Assembly: GCA_963678775.2 (NCBI GenBank)
Contig: CAXXGR010000002.1
Span: 372,001 to 436,000, forward strand
Length of the DNA stretch: 64,000 bases
Reading direction: 5' to 3'
Source: JBFHIJ01 sp963678775
GTDB taxonomy: Bacteria > Bacteroidota > Ignavibacteria > Kapaibacteriales > UBA2268
Each line of letters starts with the position of its first letter. Positions within the stretch are counted from its first letter, which is position 1. Under the pieces are notes generated by a model. It searched no databases. It saw nothing but the letters and a program-made list of their open reading frames with translations, and was not told where the DNA came from. The translations under genes and the position numbers were made by a program. Of the stretch, positions 1-7,635 are shown in pieces.

Positions 1-556
1 GAATATATTTAGTTTCTATCTCAATTTCCGCTTCCAATGTTACAGTGCGCACTATATTAGAATTTAAAGCTATAACCACGAGCACGCGGGTAGTTGAAAT
101 TGAAATCAATTCAATTTTTTCTACAATTAAGTCCGGCACTTGTGGAAGACGAACAATCCCCAGATAGCGGGAAAGTTGGCCCAATAGACCTGTAGCCTGC
201 TTTAAAACTTCGGCGGAAGAAGTTGTACCGAGTTTTGTATGCACTGTGCTTATTTCATGGTCTGTTAGCTCTTCAAGCTGCTTTAGGGAGTCTACGTAGA
301 AACGATAACCCTTGTCAGTAGGCACTCTACCGGCAGATGTATGTGGATGACTGATATATTCAAGTTCCTCAAGGTCAGCCATTACATTTCGTAAAGTAGC
401 AGGGCTAAGCTTGATGTTGGAGCTAAGGTATTTTGCCAACACCCGAGACCCCACAGGCGTTGCATTTAGGATATAAAGCTGAATAATCCTTTTTAGGATT
501 TGCCTTTCCCTTTCGCTAAGCTCTTCGTAACCATAAATGCTTTCTATATTCGACAT
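1..556 (-). CDS. hrcA: Heat-inducible transcription repressor HrcA, C-terminal part missing (window edge)
   Basis: About 185 residues are visible, read from an ATG at 556 and running off the left edge. The N-terminus begins MSNIESIYGYEELSERER and continues with the winged-helix region typical of HrcA, including ATPVGSRVLAKYL, LSPATLRNVMADLEELEYI and HTSAGRVPTDKGYRFYVD. HrcA is the repressor of class I heat-shock genes and binds CIRCE operators. In this window grpE and dnaJ lie more than 45 kb away, so the usual hrcA-grpE-dnaK-dnaJ operon is not kept together. I saw no CIRCE inverted repeat upstream of this gene or of grpE. The family call is firm. The C-terminal domain cannot be assessed because it lies outside the window. 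Confidence 0.95.
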   Translation of the reverse strand, partial: MSNIESIYGYEELSERERQILKRIIQLYILNATPVGSRVLAKYLSSNIKLSPATLRNVMADLEELEYISHPHTSAGRVPTDKGYRFYVDSLKQLEELTDHEISTVHTKLGTTSSAEVLKQATGLLGQLSRYLGIVRLPQVPDLIVEKIELISISTTRVLVVIALNSNIVRTVTLEAEIEIETKYI

Positions 557-911
557 AGTATAAATCGTCTCCTTTAAACATTGATATTAAAATAACAAAA
601 ATTGAGCAGAAATATTTTAACAAAAGAATATATATATCTATTAAGCATAATACAGTATGTAATCCAATGGCCAATCCTGAATTGAGATATTTTTCTATAG
701 CTGACATAGCTTAGCGAAAAGTGCCACTAAAGTAGCTTATACGCCGAAGTTGCTGTTGATATATTAGAATGCAAGTAACAAAGCTTATAAAATTCTTGTA
801 TCTTCTTTTTTTGTTACAGAAATTCAGTATGAAATTGTATATTATATTATCCGTTATAACATATAATATTATAGATTTACCAAATTGTTTTGTGGATAGG
901 ATATTAAAATA
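557..911. other. Divergent intergenic region, no gene seen
   Basis: This 355-base AT-rich stretch separates hrcA (minus) from the gene at 912 (plus), so promoters for both should lie here. I looked for the CIRCE operator (TTAGCACTC, nine bases, GAGTGCTAA) and did not find it. Small open frames on the minus strand here have no recognisable composition or start signal. Confidence 0.5.
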
Positions 912-1379
912 ATGACTAAAACAGATATAAAAGAGTTCAAACAAAGATTAGACTTTTACTGGCAGAGCCTTTCAGCTTATTCAGTCGTACTAATTGTATA
1001 CGTGTTGCTAAAAGGCACGATAGAAAGTGGTAGTATTACTTTTGATTACCACGATCCTTTACTTTGGCTGCTGGGTTTGTTTATTTTTATCGCCTTGGTA
1101 GGACTATGCTTTGCTTCATTCAGGAGACGTGCTATCGTAGTAGAAAATGACAGAATCATTTTTAAAAACCGATTTGGCTCAAAAGAATATAAAGCTAATG
1201 ACATAGCTAACATTTCGCTTGGACGAGATGGAGTGGTACAAGTAAAAAATCTTTATCCTATGATTAGAATTAAGCTTAATTCTCGAATGAGACTGCTTAG
1301 GATAAGACCTACTTTCTTCCACAATCCTGAAGAACTAATAGAAAAGATAGAAAATCTAAAAGCGGATTTGAATAGCTAA
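912..1379 (+). CDS. Small membrane protein with PH-like cytoplasmic tail
   Basis: 155 residues. Two hydrophobic segments (about 22-35 and 50-68) form a membrane hairpin. They are followed by a basic FRRR boundary and a soluble tail of about 80 residues (VVENDRIIFKNRFGSKEYKANDIANISL) that reads like the beta-strand register of bacterial PH-type membrane proteins. The exact family is not recognised and the PH resemblance is by pattern only. The stop codon overlaps the start of the next gene by one base (TAATG), so the two are probably translated together. No function can be assigned. Confidence 0.75.
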   Translation: MTKTDIKEFKQRLDFYWQSLSAYSVVLIVYVLLKGTIESGSITFDYHDPLLWLLGLFIFIALVGLCFASFRRRAIVVENDRIIFKNRFGSKEYKANDIANISLGRDGVVQVKNLYPMIRIKLNSRMRLLRIRPTFFHNPEELIEKIENLKADLNS

Positions 1380-1945
1380 TGAAGTTGTCTATATACATAG
1401 TATTTGGATTGCTTAGTAGCTCCTTTCTTTTTGCGGAGTTACCTACAAACATGCAAATACTTGACTCTTTAACTTCAAAAGTGCCGGCAGAAATAAAAGC
1501 TGACTTTCCTGAGCTGACTGAACTTAGCTTAGACTTCAATGAACATCCGAACTCATGGTATGTGGAGCAAAAAATAGTTAATTCCGGGCTATTTACCATT
1601 AAAGAGATAGATAGCACACCTAAGTTATCAATCTTGCTAAGCGAGTTTGGTGTCAAATATATTAGAATTAGCTCTGATTCGCTGGAAAGGCATATTCGTA
1701 TAAAATACGAAGCAGTATTATACGACAATGGTATAACTAAACCGCACAAAGGGTTGGATTTAGTTGTTAAAGACCGCTTTGCTGAAAAAGATTTGCTAAT
1801 TGTTGAAAGTTCGCCTTACCCTTTTAGTAAATCACCGGTTCCCGAGCAGGAAACAACATGGTTAGACGAAGCTTTAGAGCCCGTAATATTAGTTGGTTCG
1901 GCAGCACTTACAGTGATTCTGTTCTTTACGGTACGCTCTAACTAA
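1379..1945 (+). CDS. Exported protein of unknown function with C-terminal membrane anchor
   Basis: 188 residues. A signal peptide (about 1-19, hydrophobic core IYIVFGLLSSSFLF, cut after FA) is followed by a soluble domain with alternating strands. The end is a hydrophobic segment (PVILVGSAALTVILFFTV, about 168-185) followed by a short basic tail, so the protein is probably held in the inner membrane with its bulk in the periplasm. The start ATG shares a base with the stop of the preceding PH-like gene, which suggests a two-gene operon acting at the envelope. I do not recognise the family. Confidence 0.75.
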   Translation: MKLSIYIVFGLLSSSFLFAELPTNMQILDSLTSKVPAEIKADFPELTELSLDFNEHPNSWYVEQKIVNSGLFTIKEIDSTPKLSILLSEFGVKYIRISSDSLERHIRIKYEAVLYDNGITKPHKGLDLVVKDRFAEKDLLIVESSPYPFSKSPVPEQETTWLDEALEPVILVGSAALTVILFFTVRSN

Positions 1946-2140
1946 AGCGGTAACAGGAACTTAATTGCTATGCCTTGCACGAGTATATAATACTTAGTCC
2001 AATCATAGCACTTATAATTAGTAATTGAAATAAAACATCTAAGATAATTGATTTGTTTTTTATCAAATCGAGTGCTATATTATTTTTTAGATAATAACGT
2101 TAATATTGTTTTTTAAGATATTTTACTTAGGAGAAATGAA

Positions 2141-2467
2141 ATGGCAGAGCCTTTACACGTAACGGACGCGAGCTTTGATGCAGATGTAAAAAATTCGGAC
2201 ATACCTGTACTTATTGACTTTTGGGCAACATGGTGTGGACCTTGCAGAATGATTGCTCCGATTATTGACGAAATGGCAGGCGAATACGAAGGTAAAGCAA
2301 AAATATGTAAAGTAGATGTGGACAACAATCAGCAAATAGCTATGAACTTTGGTATCCGCTCTATTCCTACTATTTTAATCTTCAAAGGTGGCGAAGTGGT
2401 AGATACTATCGTTGGTGCAGTTCCGAAACAACAAATTGCAGAAAAATTAGATAGACACATAGGTTAA
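2141..2467 (+). CDS. trxA: Thioredoxin
   Basis: 108 residues, the normal length for thioredoxin 1. The redox site is WCGPC with cysteines at 32 and 35 in the canonical FWATWCGPCRMIAP context. The cis-proline loop (RSIPTILIFKGGEVVDTIVGA) is intact. The protein reduces disulfides of cytoplasmic enzymes with electrons from thioredoxin reductase, which is not in this window. It stands alone: there are 195 bases of AT-rich DNA upstream and a hairpin terminator directly downstream, so it is probably transcribed singly. A GGAG-type ribosome site (aggagaaatgaa) precedes the ATG. Confidence 0.97.
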   Translation: MAEPLHVTDASFDADVKNSDIPVLIDFWATWCGPCRMIAPIIDEMAGEYEGKAKICKVDVDNNQQIAMNFGIRSIPTILIFKGGEVVDTIVGAVPKQQIAEKLDRHIG

Positions 2468-2499
2468 ACTACTGTCTGATTATTCTTTAGATTTTTTAC

Positions 2500-2533
2500 A
2501 GAGCTACCTTCTAATGAGGGTGGCTCTTTTTTT
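2500..2533 (+). terminator. Rho-independent terminator after trxA
   Basis: A nine-pair stem, AGAGCTACC against GGTGGCTCT with one G-U pair, encloses a ten-base loop. It is followed by a run of Ts. It sits about 35 bases after the trxA stop. Confidence 0.85.
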
Positions 2534-2649
2534 CGATATTTACCATATCCTGACCAGCATAATGAACTAGATTTACTAACGGAAAGCCAAAGTTGAAAAA
2601 TACGATTGCCTTTATTTACAATGCCACATTCAGGCTATTAAACCAATAC

Positions 2650-2700
2650 AAAAAAATATCCCTTGATTTTTGCTCTTAATAAAGCAGAAATCAAGGGATT
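2650..2700 (-). terminator. Terminator after the tRNA-Arg unit
   Basis: Read on the minus strand, ATCCCTTGATTT pairs across a loop with AAATCAAGGGAT and is followed by a T run (A run at 2650-2656 on the plus strand). It lies just past the 3' end of the tRNA and would end the DUF494-tRNA transcript. Confidence 0.8.
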
Positions 2701-2717
2701 TCTTTTACTCTTTGTCG

Positions 2718-2791
2718 TGATCCCGGCAGGATTCGAACCTGCGGCACCAAGTTTAGGAAACTTGTGCTCTATCCTACTGAGCTACGGGACC
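2718..2791 (-). tRNA. tRNA-Arg, anticodon CCT
   Basis: A full cloverleaf can be drawn. The acceptor stem GGTCCCG pairs with CGGGATC (one G-U pair). The D-arm contains the usual AGCTCAGT. The anticodon stem CAAGT/ACTTG holds loop TTCCTAA, giving anticodon CCT. The T-arm GCAGGTTCGAATCCTGC is canonical. The discriminator base is A and no CCA is encoded. The first base of the tRNA is also the last base of the upstream gene's TAG stop, so the tRNA must be cut from a shared transcript or start inside the coding sequence. Confidence 0.96.
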
Positions 2792-3249
2792 TAGTTTATT
2801 GTTTCGCTGCCATCCAGCATAAAACGAGAACCGAATTTTGAGTGATTATCAGGGTTTCTTAGGTGATTAGCTACAAACTGATGGATTGCACCTTTGTCAA
2901 TATCCTGATTGCCTGATACCATTGCTTTTTCTATCATGGTCTCAATCTGATCATTATCTATCAAACCAAGTATCTGCAACTGAATCATTTCTCCCCACGC
3001 TTCTTTGGTAAAGAGATCTACTTCAGAACCTTGAATTACCCTGAAAGAGACATCAGAAGGAAATAATTCTCCTTTAAATAGCTCATCAGAAAACTCAACT
3101 CTATCTACAATCCAACTGAAAGCTGCCGATATTTCTGAATTTGAGTACCCCAGCTGCTTAAGCTTTGTCAAATCAATTTCAGACATGTCGCTTTTTTCTC
3201 GTAATTCGGAGAGCAAATATACTATTATTTCTATTATGCGTTCAAACAT
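2791..3249 (-). CDS. DUF494 (Smg-like) family protein
   Basis: 152 residues. The layout matches the DUF494/Smg family: an N-terminal MFERIIEIIVYLLSEL helix, a segment LTKLKQLGYSNSEISAAFSWIVD that corresponds to the family's conserved helix pair, and a C-terminal stretch on a bivalent Gln/Ile-rich helix ending near FVANHLR. Family members are small proteins of uncertain role; in proteobacteria smg lies near dprA and def. The stop codon overlaps the first base of tRNA-Arg(CCT), so the two form one transcription unit. The family call is moderately confident; the function is unknown. Confidence 0.75.
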   Translation of the reverse strand: MFERIIEIIVYLLSELREKSDMSEIDLTKLKQLGYSNSEISAAFSWIVDRVEFSDELFKGELFPSDVSFRVIQGSEVDLFTKEAWGEMIQLQILGLIDNDQIETMIEKAMVSGNQDIDKGAIHQFVANHLRNPDNHSKFGSRFMLDGSETIN

Positions 3250-3261
3250 ACTTTTCCACAG

Positions 3262-3675
3262 TTATTTAGCAATATATTTGTTTTCTAAAGAGTGCATATA
3301 CTCTCTTTGCTCGGTGGTGGCATCATCATATCCGCAGAGATGTAAAGCTCCGTGAGCAGCAAGTCGCATTAGCTCATTAGTTATAGATACCCTATACTCC
3401 TTAGCCTGTGTTTCGGCGGTGTCCGCACTGATATAAACTTCACCGGCTAAAAAGTCTTCTTCATCCAAATTAAAAGTTATAACATCAGTAGGGAAATCAT
3501 GCTGCAAGAATTCTATATTCATTTGATGGATGGCATTATCATCCAATATAATGATGCTAAGCTCTACATCAGTTTTTCCTTCTCCGGAAAAGACAGCTGC
3601 TGCAGTTTCCTTCATCTTTTTCATAGGCAGAAATTTTCTGTCTGTCTGGTTATATATATCTATTTCAATTGCCAT
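3262..3675 (-). CDS. ybeY: Endoribonuclease YbeY (rRNA maturation factor)
   Basis: 137 residues, normal length for the family. YbeY is a metal-dependent single-strand RNase acting in 16S rRNA 3'-end maturation and ribosome quality control. The signature AAHGALHLCGYDDATTEQREYM is present with His108 and His112. The position of the third metal ligand, usually His in HGxLHLxGYDH, is Asp118 here, a change I associate with Bacteroidota-type members. The upstream VELSIIILDDNAIHQMN and TDVITFNLD strands are conserved. It lies 12 bases before the DUF494 gene on the same strand, so ybeY, DUF494 and the tRNA are probably co-transcribed. Confidence 0.93.
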   Translation of the reverse strand: MAIEIDIYNQTDRKFLPMKKMKETAAAVFSGEGKTDVELSIIILDDNAIHQMNIEFLQHDFPTDVITFNLDEEDFLAGEVYISADTAETQAKEYRVSITNELMRLAAHGALHLCGYDDATTEQREYMHSLENKYIAK

Positions 3676-3736
3676 AAATTAAGAATACTTGCTATAGTGG
3701 ACGTAGATATTTCAAATATATTCTTACCTAAGCATA

Positions 3737-4168
3737 TTATTGCAATTTTGCTTCTGTAATCGAGAGCTGCATAGCTGCAAGCAATACTGCAGGATCCAGC
3801 TTAGCAAAATCTGCATTTATAATTTCTTTTCTGATTTTGGAGAAAGAAGAGCAAGAACACTCTTTCCCTACAATTAAGCAAGAAACGAAATCGCCATCTG
3901 CGTTAACAAATATAATCTCATCCGGCTCAAATTCAATGTAAAAAGTGCAATCATGTAACTCATGGTATCCGTGCTGAGTTTGCACGTTTATCATGCTGCC
4001 TTTTGAGTCTCCTCCAAGAGAAACTTCATTATGCAGATTAATTACCATGCTCTGCTGTGTCTTAGTATTGCTAAGCTTCCATGAGTAAGCATTACCGTAA
4101 TCTTTTACTTCCGCATCCAATAACTTGGAAATATTGGATATATCATCTTTGCTGAAAGTATATGCCAT
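3737..4168 (-). CDS. Hypothetical cytoplasmic protein
   Basis: 143 residues, no signal peptide and no membrane segment. The first half alternates short strands (YSWKLSNTKTQQSMVINLHNEV), and the middle has a HGYHELHDCTFYIEFEPDEIIFVN stretch. A CSCSSF motif follows, and the end is helical (KLDPAVLLAAMQLSIT). It lies 61 bases upstream of ybeY on the same strand and may share its transcript. I do not recognise the family. Base use and frame coherence argue that it is a real gene. Confidence 0.7.
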   Translation of the reverse strand: MAYTFSKDDISNISKLLDAEVKDYGNAYSWKLSNTKTQQSMVINLHNEVSLGGDSKGSMINVQTQHGYHELHDCTFYIEFEPDEIIFVNADGDFVSCLIVGKECSCSSFSKIRKEIINADFAKLDPAVLLAAMQLSITEAKLQ

Positions 4169-4306
4169 AATATACCTTTTTTAATAAACCGCTTTTCTAT
4201 AATGTGCTTAGAGATTGTAGACAAAATAATAGTTTTCCAATAAGAAAACAAAAACATATTTCCTAATACAAGAAAAAGTAAGCATTTAGCCTTAAATAAT
4301 CGAATT

Positions 4307-5125
4307 TTATTGCTTTATTCGCTTCAACCAGCTAATTCCCCATTTGCCGATATATATGTCTTCTTCAGCATACACCGGGTCTTTGAGAGCTTCTTTTAAA
4401 GTTATAAATTGCCAGCCGTCTGCTCTGAGCTTATCTAATAATCGTCCATAGTATCTGCTATTTAACAGATTTGCATGGGTCAGCAGGATATGTTTGATGC
4501 TTCTGCCACAAATGGCATGAGAAAGGCTATCGGCGGAGTTGGCAATTGCTAACATATAATCTAAGTATTCTTCTGCAATAGAATCAGCTGCATCGTGATT
4601 GTCTGATGCTATAGAATCCACATAGTATTTATTATACAAGTAGTCATCATTATCAATAGTAACCGGTGCTACAGTCAGTTTAAACTCTTTTATAAGCCAA
4701 AAAATACTATCCCGTCGGTCAAGACTGTTGCCTCTCTGCAAATATGAATATCTGAAGTATCTTTCAAAGTGAGGCAGCCCTGAAATTGCGGAATCGCACC
4801 GTTTCACTTCTTCCATATATTTTTTGGCAGATATATTATTTGCGCTTGGATGTGAATAAGTATGATTGGCTAAGTCATGCCCCTTGCCGGCAAAGTACAC
4901 AAGTAATCTGGCAGTGCTATTATCTACACCGCTTCCAATTACAAATCCCGTAGCAGTAACATTCCGATTTTGAAGACTATCAGCAAGCTTAATCAAGATA
5001 GAATCTCTCTCCGCTTGATTTAATTTTGCAGAATATGCATAAGGCAAATCATCTATTGTAATTGCCATCTGTTTTTGCGCCAAGCTAATCGTAGCACTTA
5101 GCAGAAACAAAATAAATATTTTCAT
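4307..5125 (-). CDS. Exported polysaccharide deacetylase family protein
   Basis: 272 residues. A signal peptide (about 1-16, cut after LAQ) is followed by a NodB-type deacetylase domain. Motif 1 is TIDDLPYAY with Asp25-Asp26, and motif 2 is the metal-binding NHTYSHP with His88 and His92. The arginine motif (FRYSY) and the late LLTHANLL motif that supplies the catalytic His are also visible. Such enzymes remove N-acetyl groups from cell-wall or surface polysaccharides in a metal-dependent way. The actual substrate is not shown by the sequence. It is a single gene next to the cassette array and does not appear to belong to it. Confidence 0.88.
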   Translation of the reverse strand: MKIFILFLLSATISLAQKQMAITIDDLPYAYSAKLNQAERDSILIKLADSLQNRNVTATGFVIGSGVDNSTARLLVYFAGKGHDLANHTYSHPSANNISAKKYMEEVKRCDSAISGLPHFERYFRYSYLQRGNSLDRRDSIFWLIKEFKLTVAPVTIDNDDYLYNKYYVDSIASDNHDAADSIAEEYLDYMLAIANSADSLSHAICGRSIKHILLTHANLLNSRYYGRLLDKLRADGWQFITLKEALKDPVYAEEDIYIGKWGISWLKRIKQ

Positions 5126-5184
5126 TTTTCCGCCAATTATTCAACTTGCAAACAATTAATTCATTGAAAATAATAAGAAATTTG

Positions 5185-5526
5185 GCCGCGTTTGCTAATT
5201 GGTTCACGCCCCAAAATCCTCTAAATCTCTACTTCCCTTTGGGCTAAGCTTTGGGTAAACTTTAGCTCAGCACATCGCTTTGCCCGAGGAGACTATATTC
5301 TTAAATTTCCAGCTAAAAAAACCTAAAGTCTACCGAACACTAACCACCCATCGGTATTCTCAGGACAAGGACAGTCCAGCTCTAAGCAAGAAATAGGAGA
5401 ATTTACCTGAATCCTATTTCCGGCAGCGTCGTAGCCGAACGTGATTGTATTGCCTGCAAACAAACTCGTGGTTTGAAGCACTGCTAAAAGCAGCATTATT
5501 ACTATTTTTTTGTGTTTATTTTTCAT
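5185..5526 (-). repeat. 342-base duplicated block, copy 1 (matches 8487-8828)
   Basis: This block aligns without gaps to 8487-8828 at a constant offset of 3302 bases, with scattered substitutions. It contains a leader gene (5323-5526) and a downstream segment with the dispersed repeat motif agtagagatttagagga. At its left end is a fragment of an NlpC/P60-like toxin tip (GVNQLANAAK on the minus strand). The dispersed motif also occurs near 29.5 kb and 51.8 kb. Confidence 0.9.
5323..5526 (-). CDS. Truncated leader module 1 (signal peptide + YDAAGNR + Cys-rich)
   Basis: 67 residues: a signal peptide (about 1-24, MKNKHKKIVIMLLL...LFA), then NTITFGYDAAGNR, a single Rhs/YD-repeat motif, then the Cys-rich SPISCLELDCPCPENTDGWLVF. 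After WLVF the frame reads GRL and stops, where intact relatives continue FEAIPQEPP. The break coincides with the start of dispersed repeat sequence. It is one of six copies of this leader in the window. It is probably a remnant, though a short exported peptide could still be made. It begins 14 bases after the stop of the lipoprotein gene at 5540. Confidence 0.6.
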   Translation of the reverse strand: MKNKHKKIVIMLLLAVLQTTSLFAGNTITFGYDAAGNRIQVNSPISCLELDCPCPENTDGWLVFGRL

Positions 5527-5539
5527 TTAATTTCTCTAA

Positions 5540-5965
5540 TTAAGGATAAACAACTATTGTATCAGACTTCAAAACATCATCTATTGTAATAAAATGTGTT
5601 TTAAGAACTTTATATTCGTCTCTAATTACTTCCCATGGATATGCATCCAATGTGTCCGGATCAAAAACAAATACTGCCATTGTATCTAGAGGAAAAGTAT
5701 CGATATACTCACCAATTGGGCTTGATATATACATAACCTCACTTTTATCAGGTGATATAGTTTCTGCATATTTTTTCCAGTCATTTTTTGAAGGTAACAG
5801 TTCTGGATATTGTAGTGAACCATATACACCTCGACCAATAAGTAGAGTTATATTTTTTTTTGATTTATTGAGCAAGTAAAGTTTATTTCTTGGGGGATCC
5901 ATGACTATACTTTCACAAGAGCACAATATTAACAAAAAAAACCAGAATGCATACATACCAATCAT
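5540..5965 (-). CDS. Putative immunity lipoprotein, partner of the HEYGH-tip protein
   Basis: 141 residues with a hydrophobic N-terminus and a possible lipobox (LILCSCES; Cys about 18), so probably a lipoprotein. The C-terminal part, VFVFDPDTLDAYPWEVIRDEYKVLKTHFITIDDVL..TIVVYP, matches a lipoprotein type common in Bacteroidota, often near Rhs genes (from memory, not a search). It starts three bases before the stop region of the preceding toxin-like gene and reads in the same direction, the usual order of a toxin and its immunity gene. Immunity function is inferred from this order and from its predicted envelope location. Confidence 0.65.
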   Translation of the reverse strand: MIGMYAFWFFLLILCSCESIVMDPPRNKLYLLNKSKKNITLLIGRGVYGSLQYPELLPSKNDWKKYAETISPDKSEVMYISSPIGEYIDTFPLDTMAVFVFDPDTLDAYPWEVIRDEYKVLKTHFITIDDVLKSDTIVVYP

Positions 5966-5967
5966 GA

Positions 5968-6846
5968 TTAATCCTCCCAGTATAAAGGATATTCATCAGT
6001 ATACTTATTCCAATTAACATGATGTTCTTTTGTAAAATATATATAGGCTCTTCTATTCGCTCTTAATTCTGTCCAAAATGTATCATGTTTAGATAGATAC
6101 CAGTAATCTCCGTCATGATATTGCCCTCCATTAACTATTGCAGACCAAAGACTTGGAATAGCAATATTAAATAAATATGAGTGCCCTAGTTTTTTACTGT
6201 CAAGATAATGACCGTACTCATGCATATACTTTGGATTTGATAAAACAAAAGCTTTAAAACTGCCCTCAATTTCTCCATCATACCAACAATGAATAAACTT
6301 ACCAAGAGAAATTCCACCACCTTTTTTGTTTTCATTTGTAGTAAAAGTTGCTCCATCAAAATAATCAACACGATCAACCCCACCATTACCATTTATCCAT
6401 TGTTGAAAAGCAGATCCGACCGAATTTTGTAACATTTGGAAAGTATGAGCACTCACTCCCTCATATACACCTCCAAAAAATGTTTGATTTTCATCAATAT
6501 AAAAATTACCAAGCATAATTTTTTGTGCATTCCTGAAACTTGTAAAATCCCCTGTATAAATCCCTAAGGAGTAACAATCTGAATATTCTTCAGGAATATT
6601 CAGATGAGCAGTTATGTCACAATCAGTACTTGGCGGTTCTTGAGGAATTGCCTCGAATACTAACCACCCGTCGGTATTATCAGGGCAAGGACAGCCCAGC
6701 TCTAAGCATGAAATAGGAGAATTTACTACATTCCTATTTCCTGCGGCGTCGTAGCCGAACGTGATTGTATTGCCTGCAAACATACTCGCCGTCTGCAAAG
6801 CTGCTAATAGCAGCATTATTACTATTTTTTTGTGTTTATTTTTCAT
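5968..6846 (-). CDS. Leader module 2 fused to Rhs-type metallopeptidase-like tip (HEYGH)
   Basis: 292 residues and the only complete chimera in the array. Residues 1-24 are a signal peptide, 28-38 carry YDAAGNR, and 45-93 are the Cys-rich segment shared with the 697-residue protein at 25939. Immediately after EEYSDCYS the sequence switches to an Rhs-associated C-terminal region (VDRVDYFDGATFTTNENKKGGG.SLG) leading to HEYGH at 209-213, an HExxH-type zinc site. It ends with an ELRANRRAYIYF motif. The tip resembles C-terminal regions of Bacteroidota Rhs proteins, so a peptidase-like toxin is a reasonable inference, not a demonstration. The start overlaps the end of the Tai4-like gene by 11 bases. 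Confidence 0.7.
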   Translation of the reverse strand: MKNKHKKIVIMLLLAALQTASMFAGNTITFGYDAAGNRNVVNSPISCLELGCPCPDNTDGWLVFEAIPQEPPSTDCDITAHLNIPEEYSDCYSLGIYTGDFTSFRNAQKIMLGNFYIDENQTFFGGVYEGVSAHTFQMLQNSVGSAFQQWINGNGGVDRVDYFDGATFTTNENKKGGGISLGKFIHCWYDGEIEGSFKAFVLSNPKYMHEYGHYLDSKKLGHSYLFNIAIPSLWSAIVNGGQYHDGDYWYLSKHDTFWTELRANRRAYIYFTKEHHVNWNKYTDEYPLYWED

Positions 6847-7309
6847 TATTTAATTCCTCACTCTCTTCTATCAACTGATTAACTAATGAGTCTAACTTGT
6901 CACTATGATAATAATCTATACAATTTTGGCTTATTAGTCTTCTTTTAATTCCTTGCGATTCTAAAAGATACTCTAAAAAAGGAATAGAATCTGCTACCAA
7001 TTTTGCGCAACTGTCCAATATTGCATATTCCTTATCATATTCATCGGATAATGAAAAAACAACTCGAAACCCATCTTCTGACTTGTAATCATATCCTGTA
7101 ATACCGTGGTCAATACAAGAGCACAGACTATATTCTTTAAACTGCTCTTTGAGTAATACTCGATATTCTTCTGTAGAGACGGTATCATCAATTTGCAGGT
7201 CTAAAAGAGTTTTTTTCTTATTCTCAGAATAGGTATTATTGTAACTAATTGTTAACAATATAACAACTAGAAGTATTTCAAAATATTTATTATTGCCTAA
7301 TAGGATCAT
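6836..7309 (-). CDS. Tai4-like immunity protein 1
   Basis: 157 residues from the ATG at 7309, which shares a base with the stop of the amidase-like gene (TAATG). A TTG 15 bases upstream is also possible, but the ATG fits its paralogs. An N-terminal membrane/signal segment (about 7-20) precedes an alpha-helical periplasmic domain with conserved cysteines: SLCSCIDHGI, LDSCAKLVADSIP and NCIDYYHSDKLDSLV. This cysteine and helix pattern matches Tai4, the immunity protein of the type VI amidase Tae4, as I recall it. The position directly after a Tae4-like gene supports the pairing. It is one of four paralogs in the array. Confidence 0.7.
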   Translation of the reverse strand: MILLGNNKYFEILLVVILLTISYNNTYSENKKKTLLDLQIDDTVSTEEYRVLLKEQFKEYSLCSCIDHGITGYDYKSEDGFRVVFSLSDEYDKEYAILDSCAKLVADSIPFLEYLLESQGIKRRLISQNCIDYYHSDKLDSLVNQLIEESEELNNEK

Positions 7310-7635
7310 TACGGAATCTCCCAAAAACTGTATTGATAAAAGTGTGGACTATTTAAAAAATGTTTCCCAATGAATATTCCTTTATTTACAAGAGTCATAT
7401 GACCAAGAGCATGAAAATCATTCGGTACTTTAGGCTCCATAAAATATATCCCTTTTTTGTTTGAAATTTCTTGAGTTAAATAACGAATACCTCTTATAGG
7501 ACCAATTGGTTTCCATCCCAATGTGTTCGTCATATAGTTTTGAAGCTTTTTAGAACTTAGAAAATAATTTTTTCCATCAGCTCCTTTAAAGGTCTCACCT
7601 TTAATATAGGGAATCTCAGTATCAGATTTATTCAA
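7309..7635 (-). CDS. Tae4-like amidase toxin, N-terminally truncated
   Basis: 108 residues from a TTG codon. The segment SSKKLQNYMTNTLGWKPIG...NKKGIYFME...ALGHMTLVNKG...FYQYSFWEIP follows the C-terminal two-thirds of Tae4 amidases: a helix, a KGI strand, the catalytic-His motif GHxTLW (here GHMTLV), and a terminal WE. The N-terminal part carrying the catalytic cysteine is missing, so this copy should be inactive. The reading frame is out of phase with the leader module just upstream, whose frame ends at TGA within the junction, so the fusion is a recombination scar. Tae4 cleaves peptidoglycan peptide stems. The assignment rests on motifs only. Confidence 0.55.
   Translation of the reverse strand: MNKSDTEIPYIKGETFKGADGKNYFLSSKKLQNYMTNTLGWKPIGPIRGIRYLTQEISNKKGIYFMEPKVPNDFHALGHMTLVNKGIFIGKHFLNSPHFYQYSFWEIP

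Noticed and set aside
557..911. Possible CIRCE operator upstream of hrcA
   Set aside because: Partial words such as ttagcgaaaagtgccact do not form the required inverted repeat.
711..944. 77-codon minus-strand frame upstream of 912
   Set aside because: It overlaps the start of a better gene and looks like an AT-rich chance frame with no start signal.
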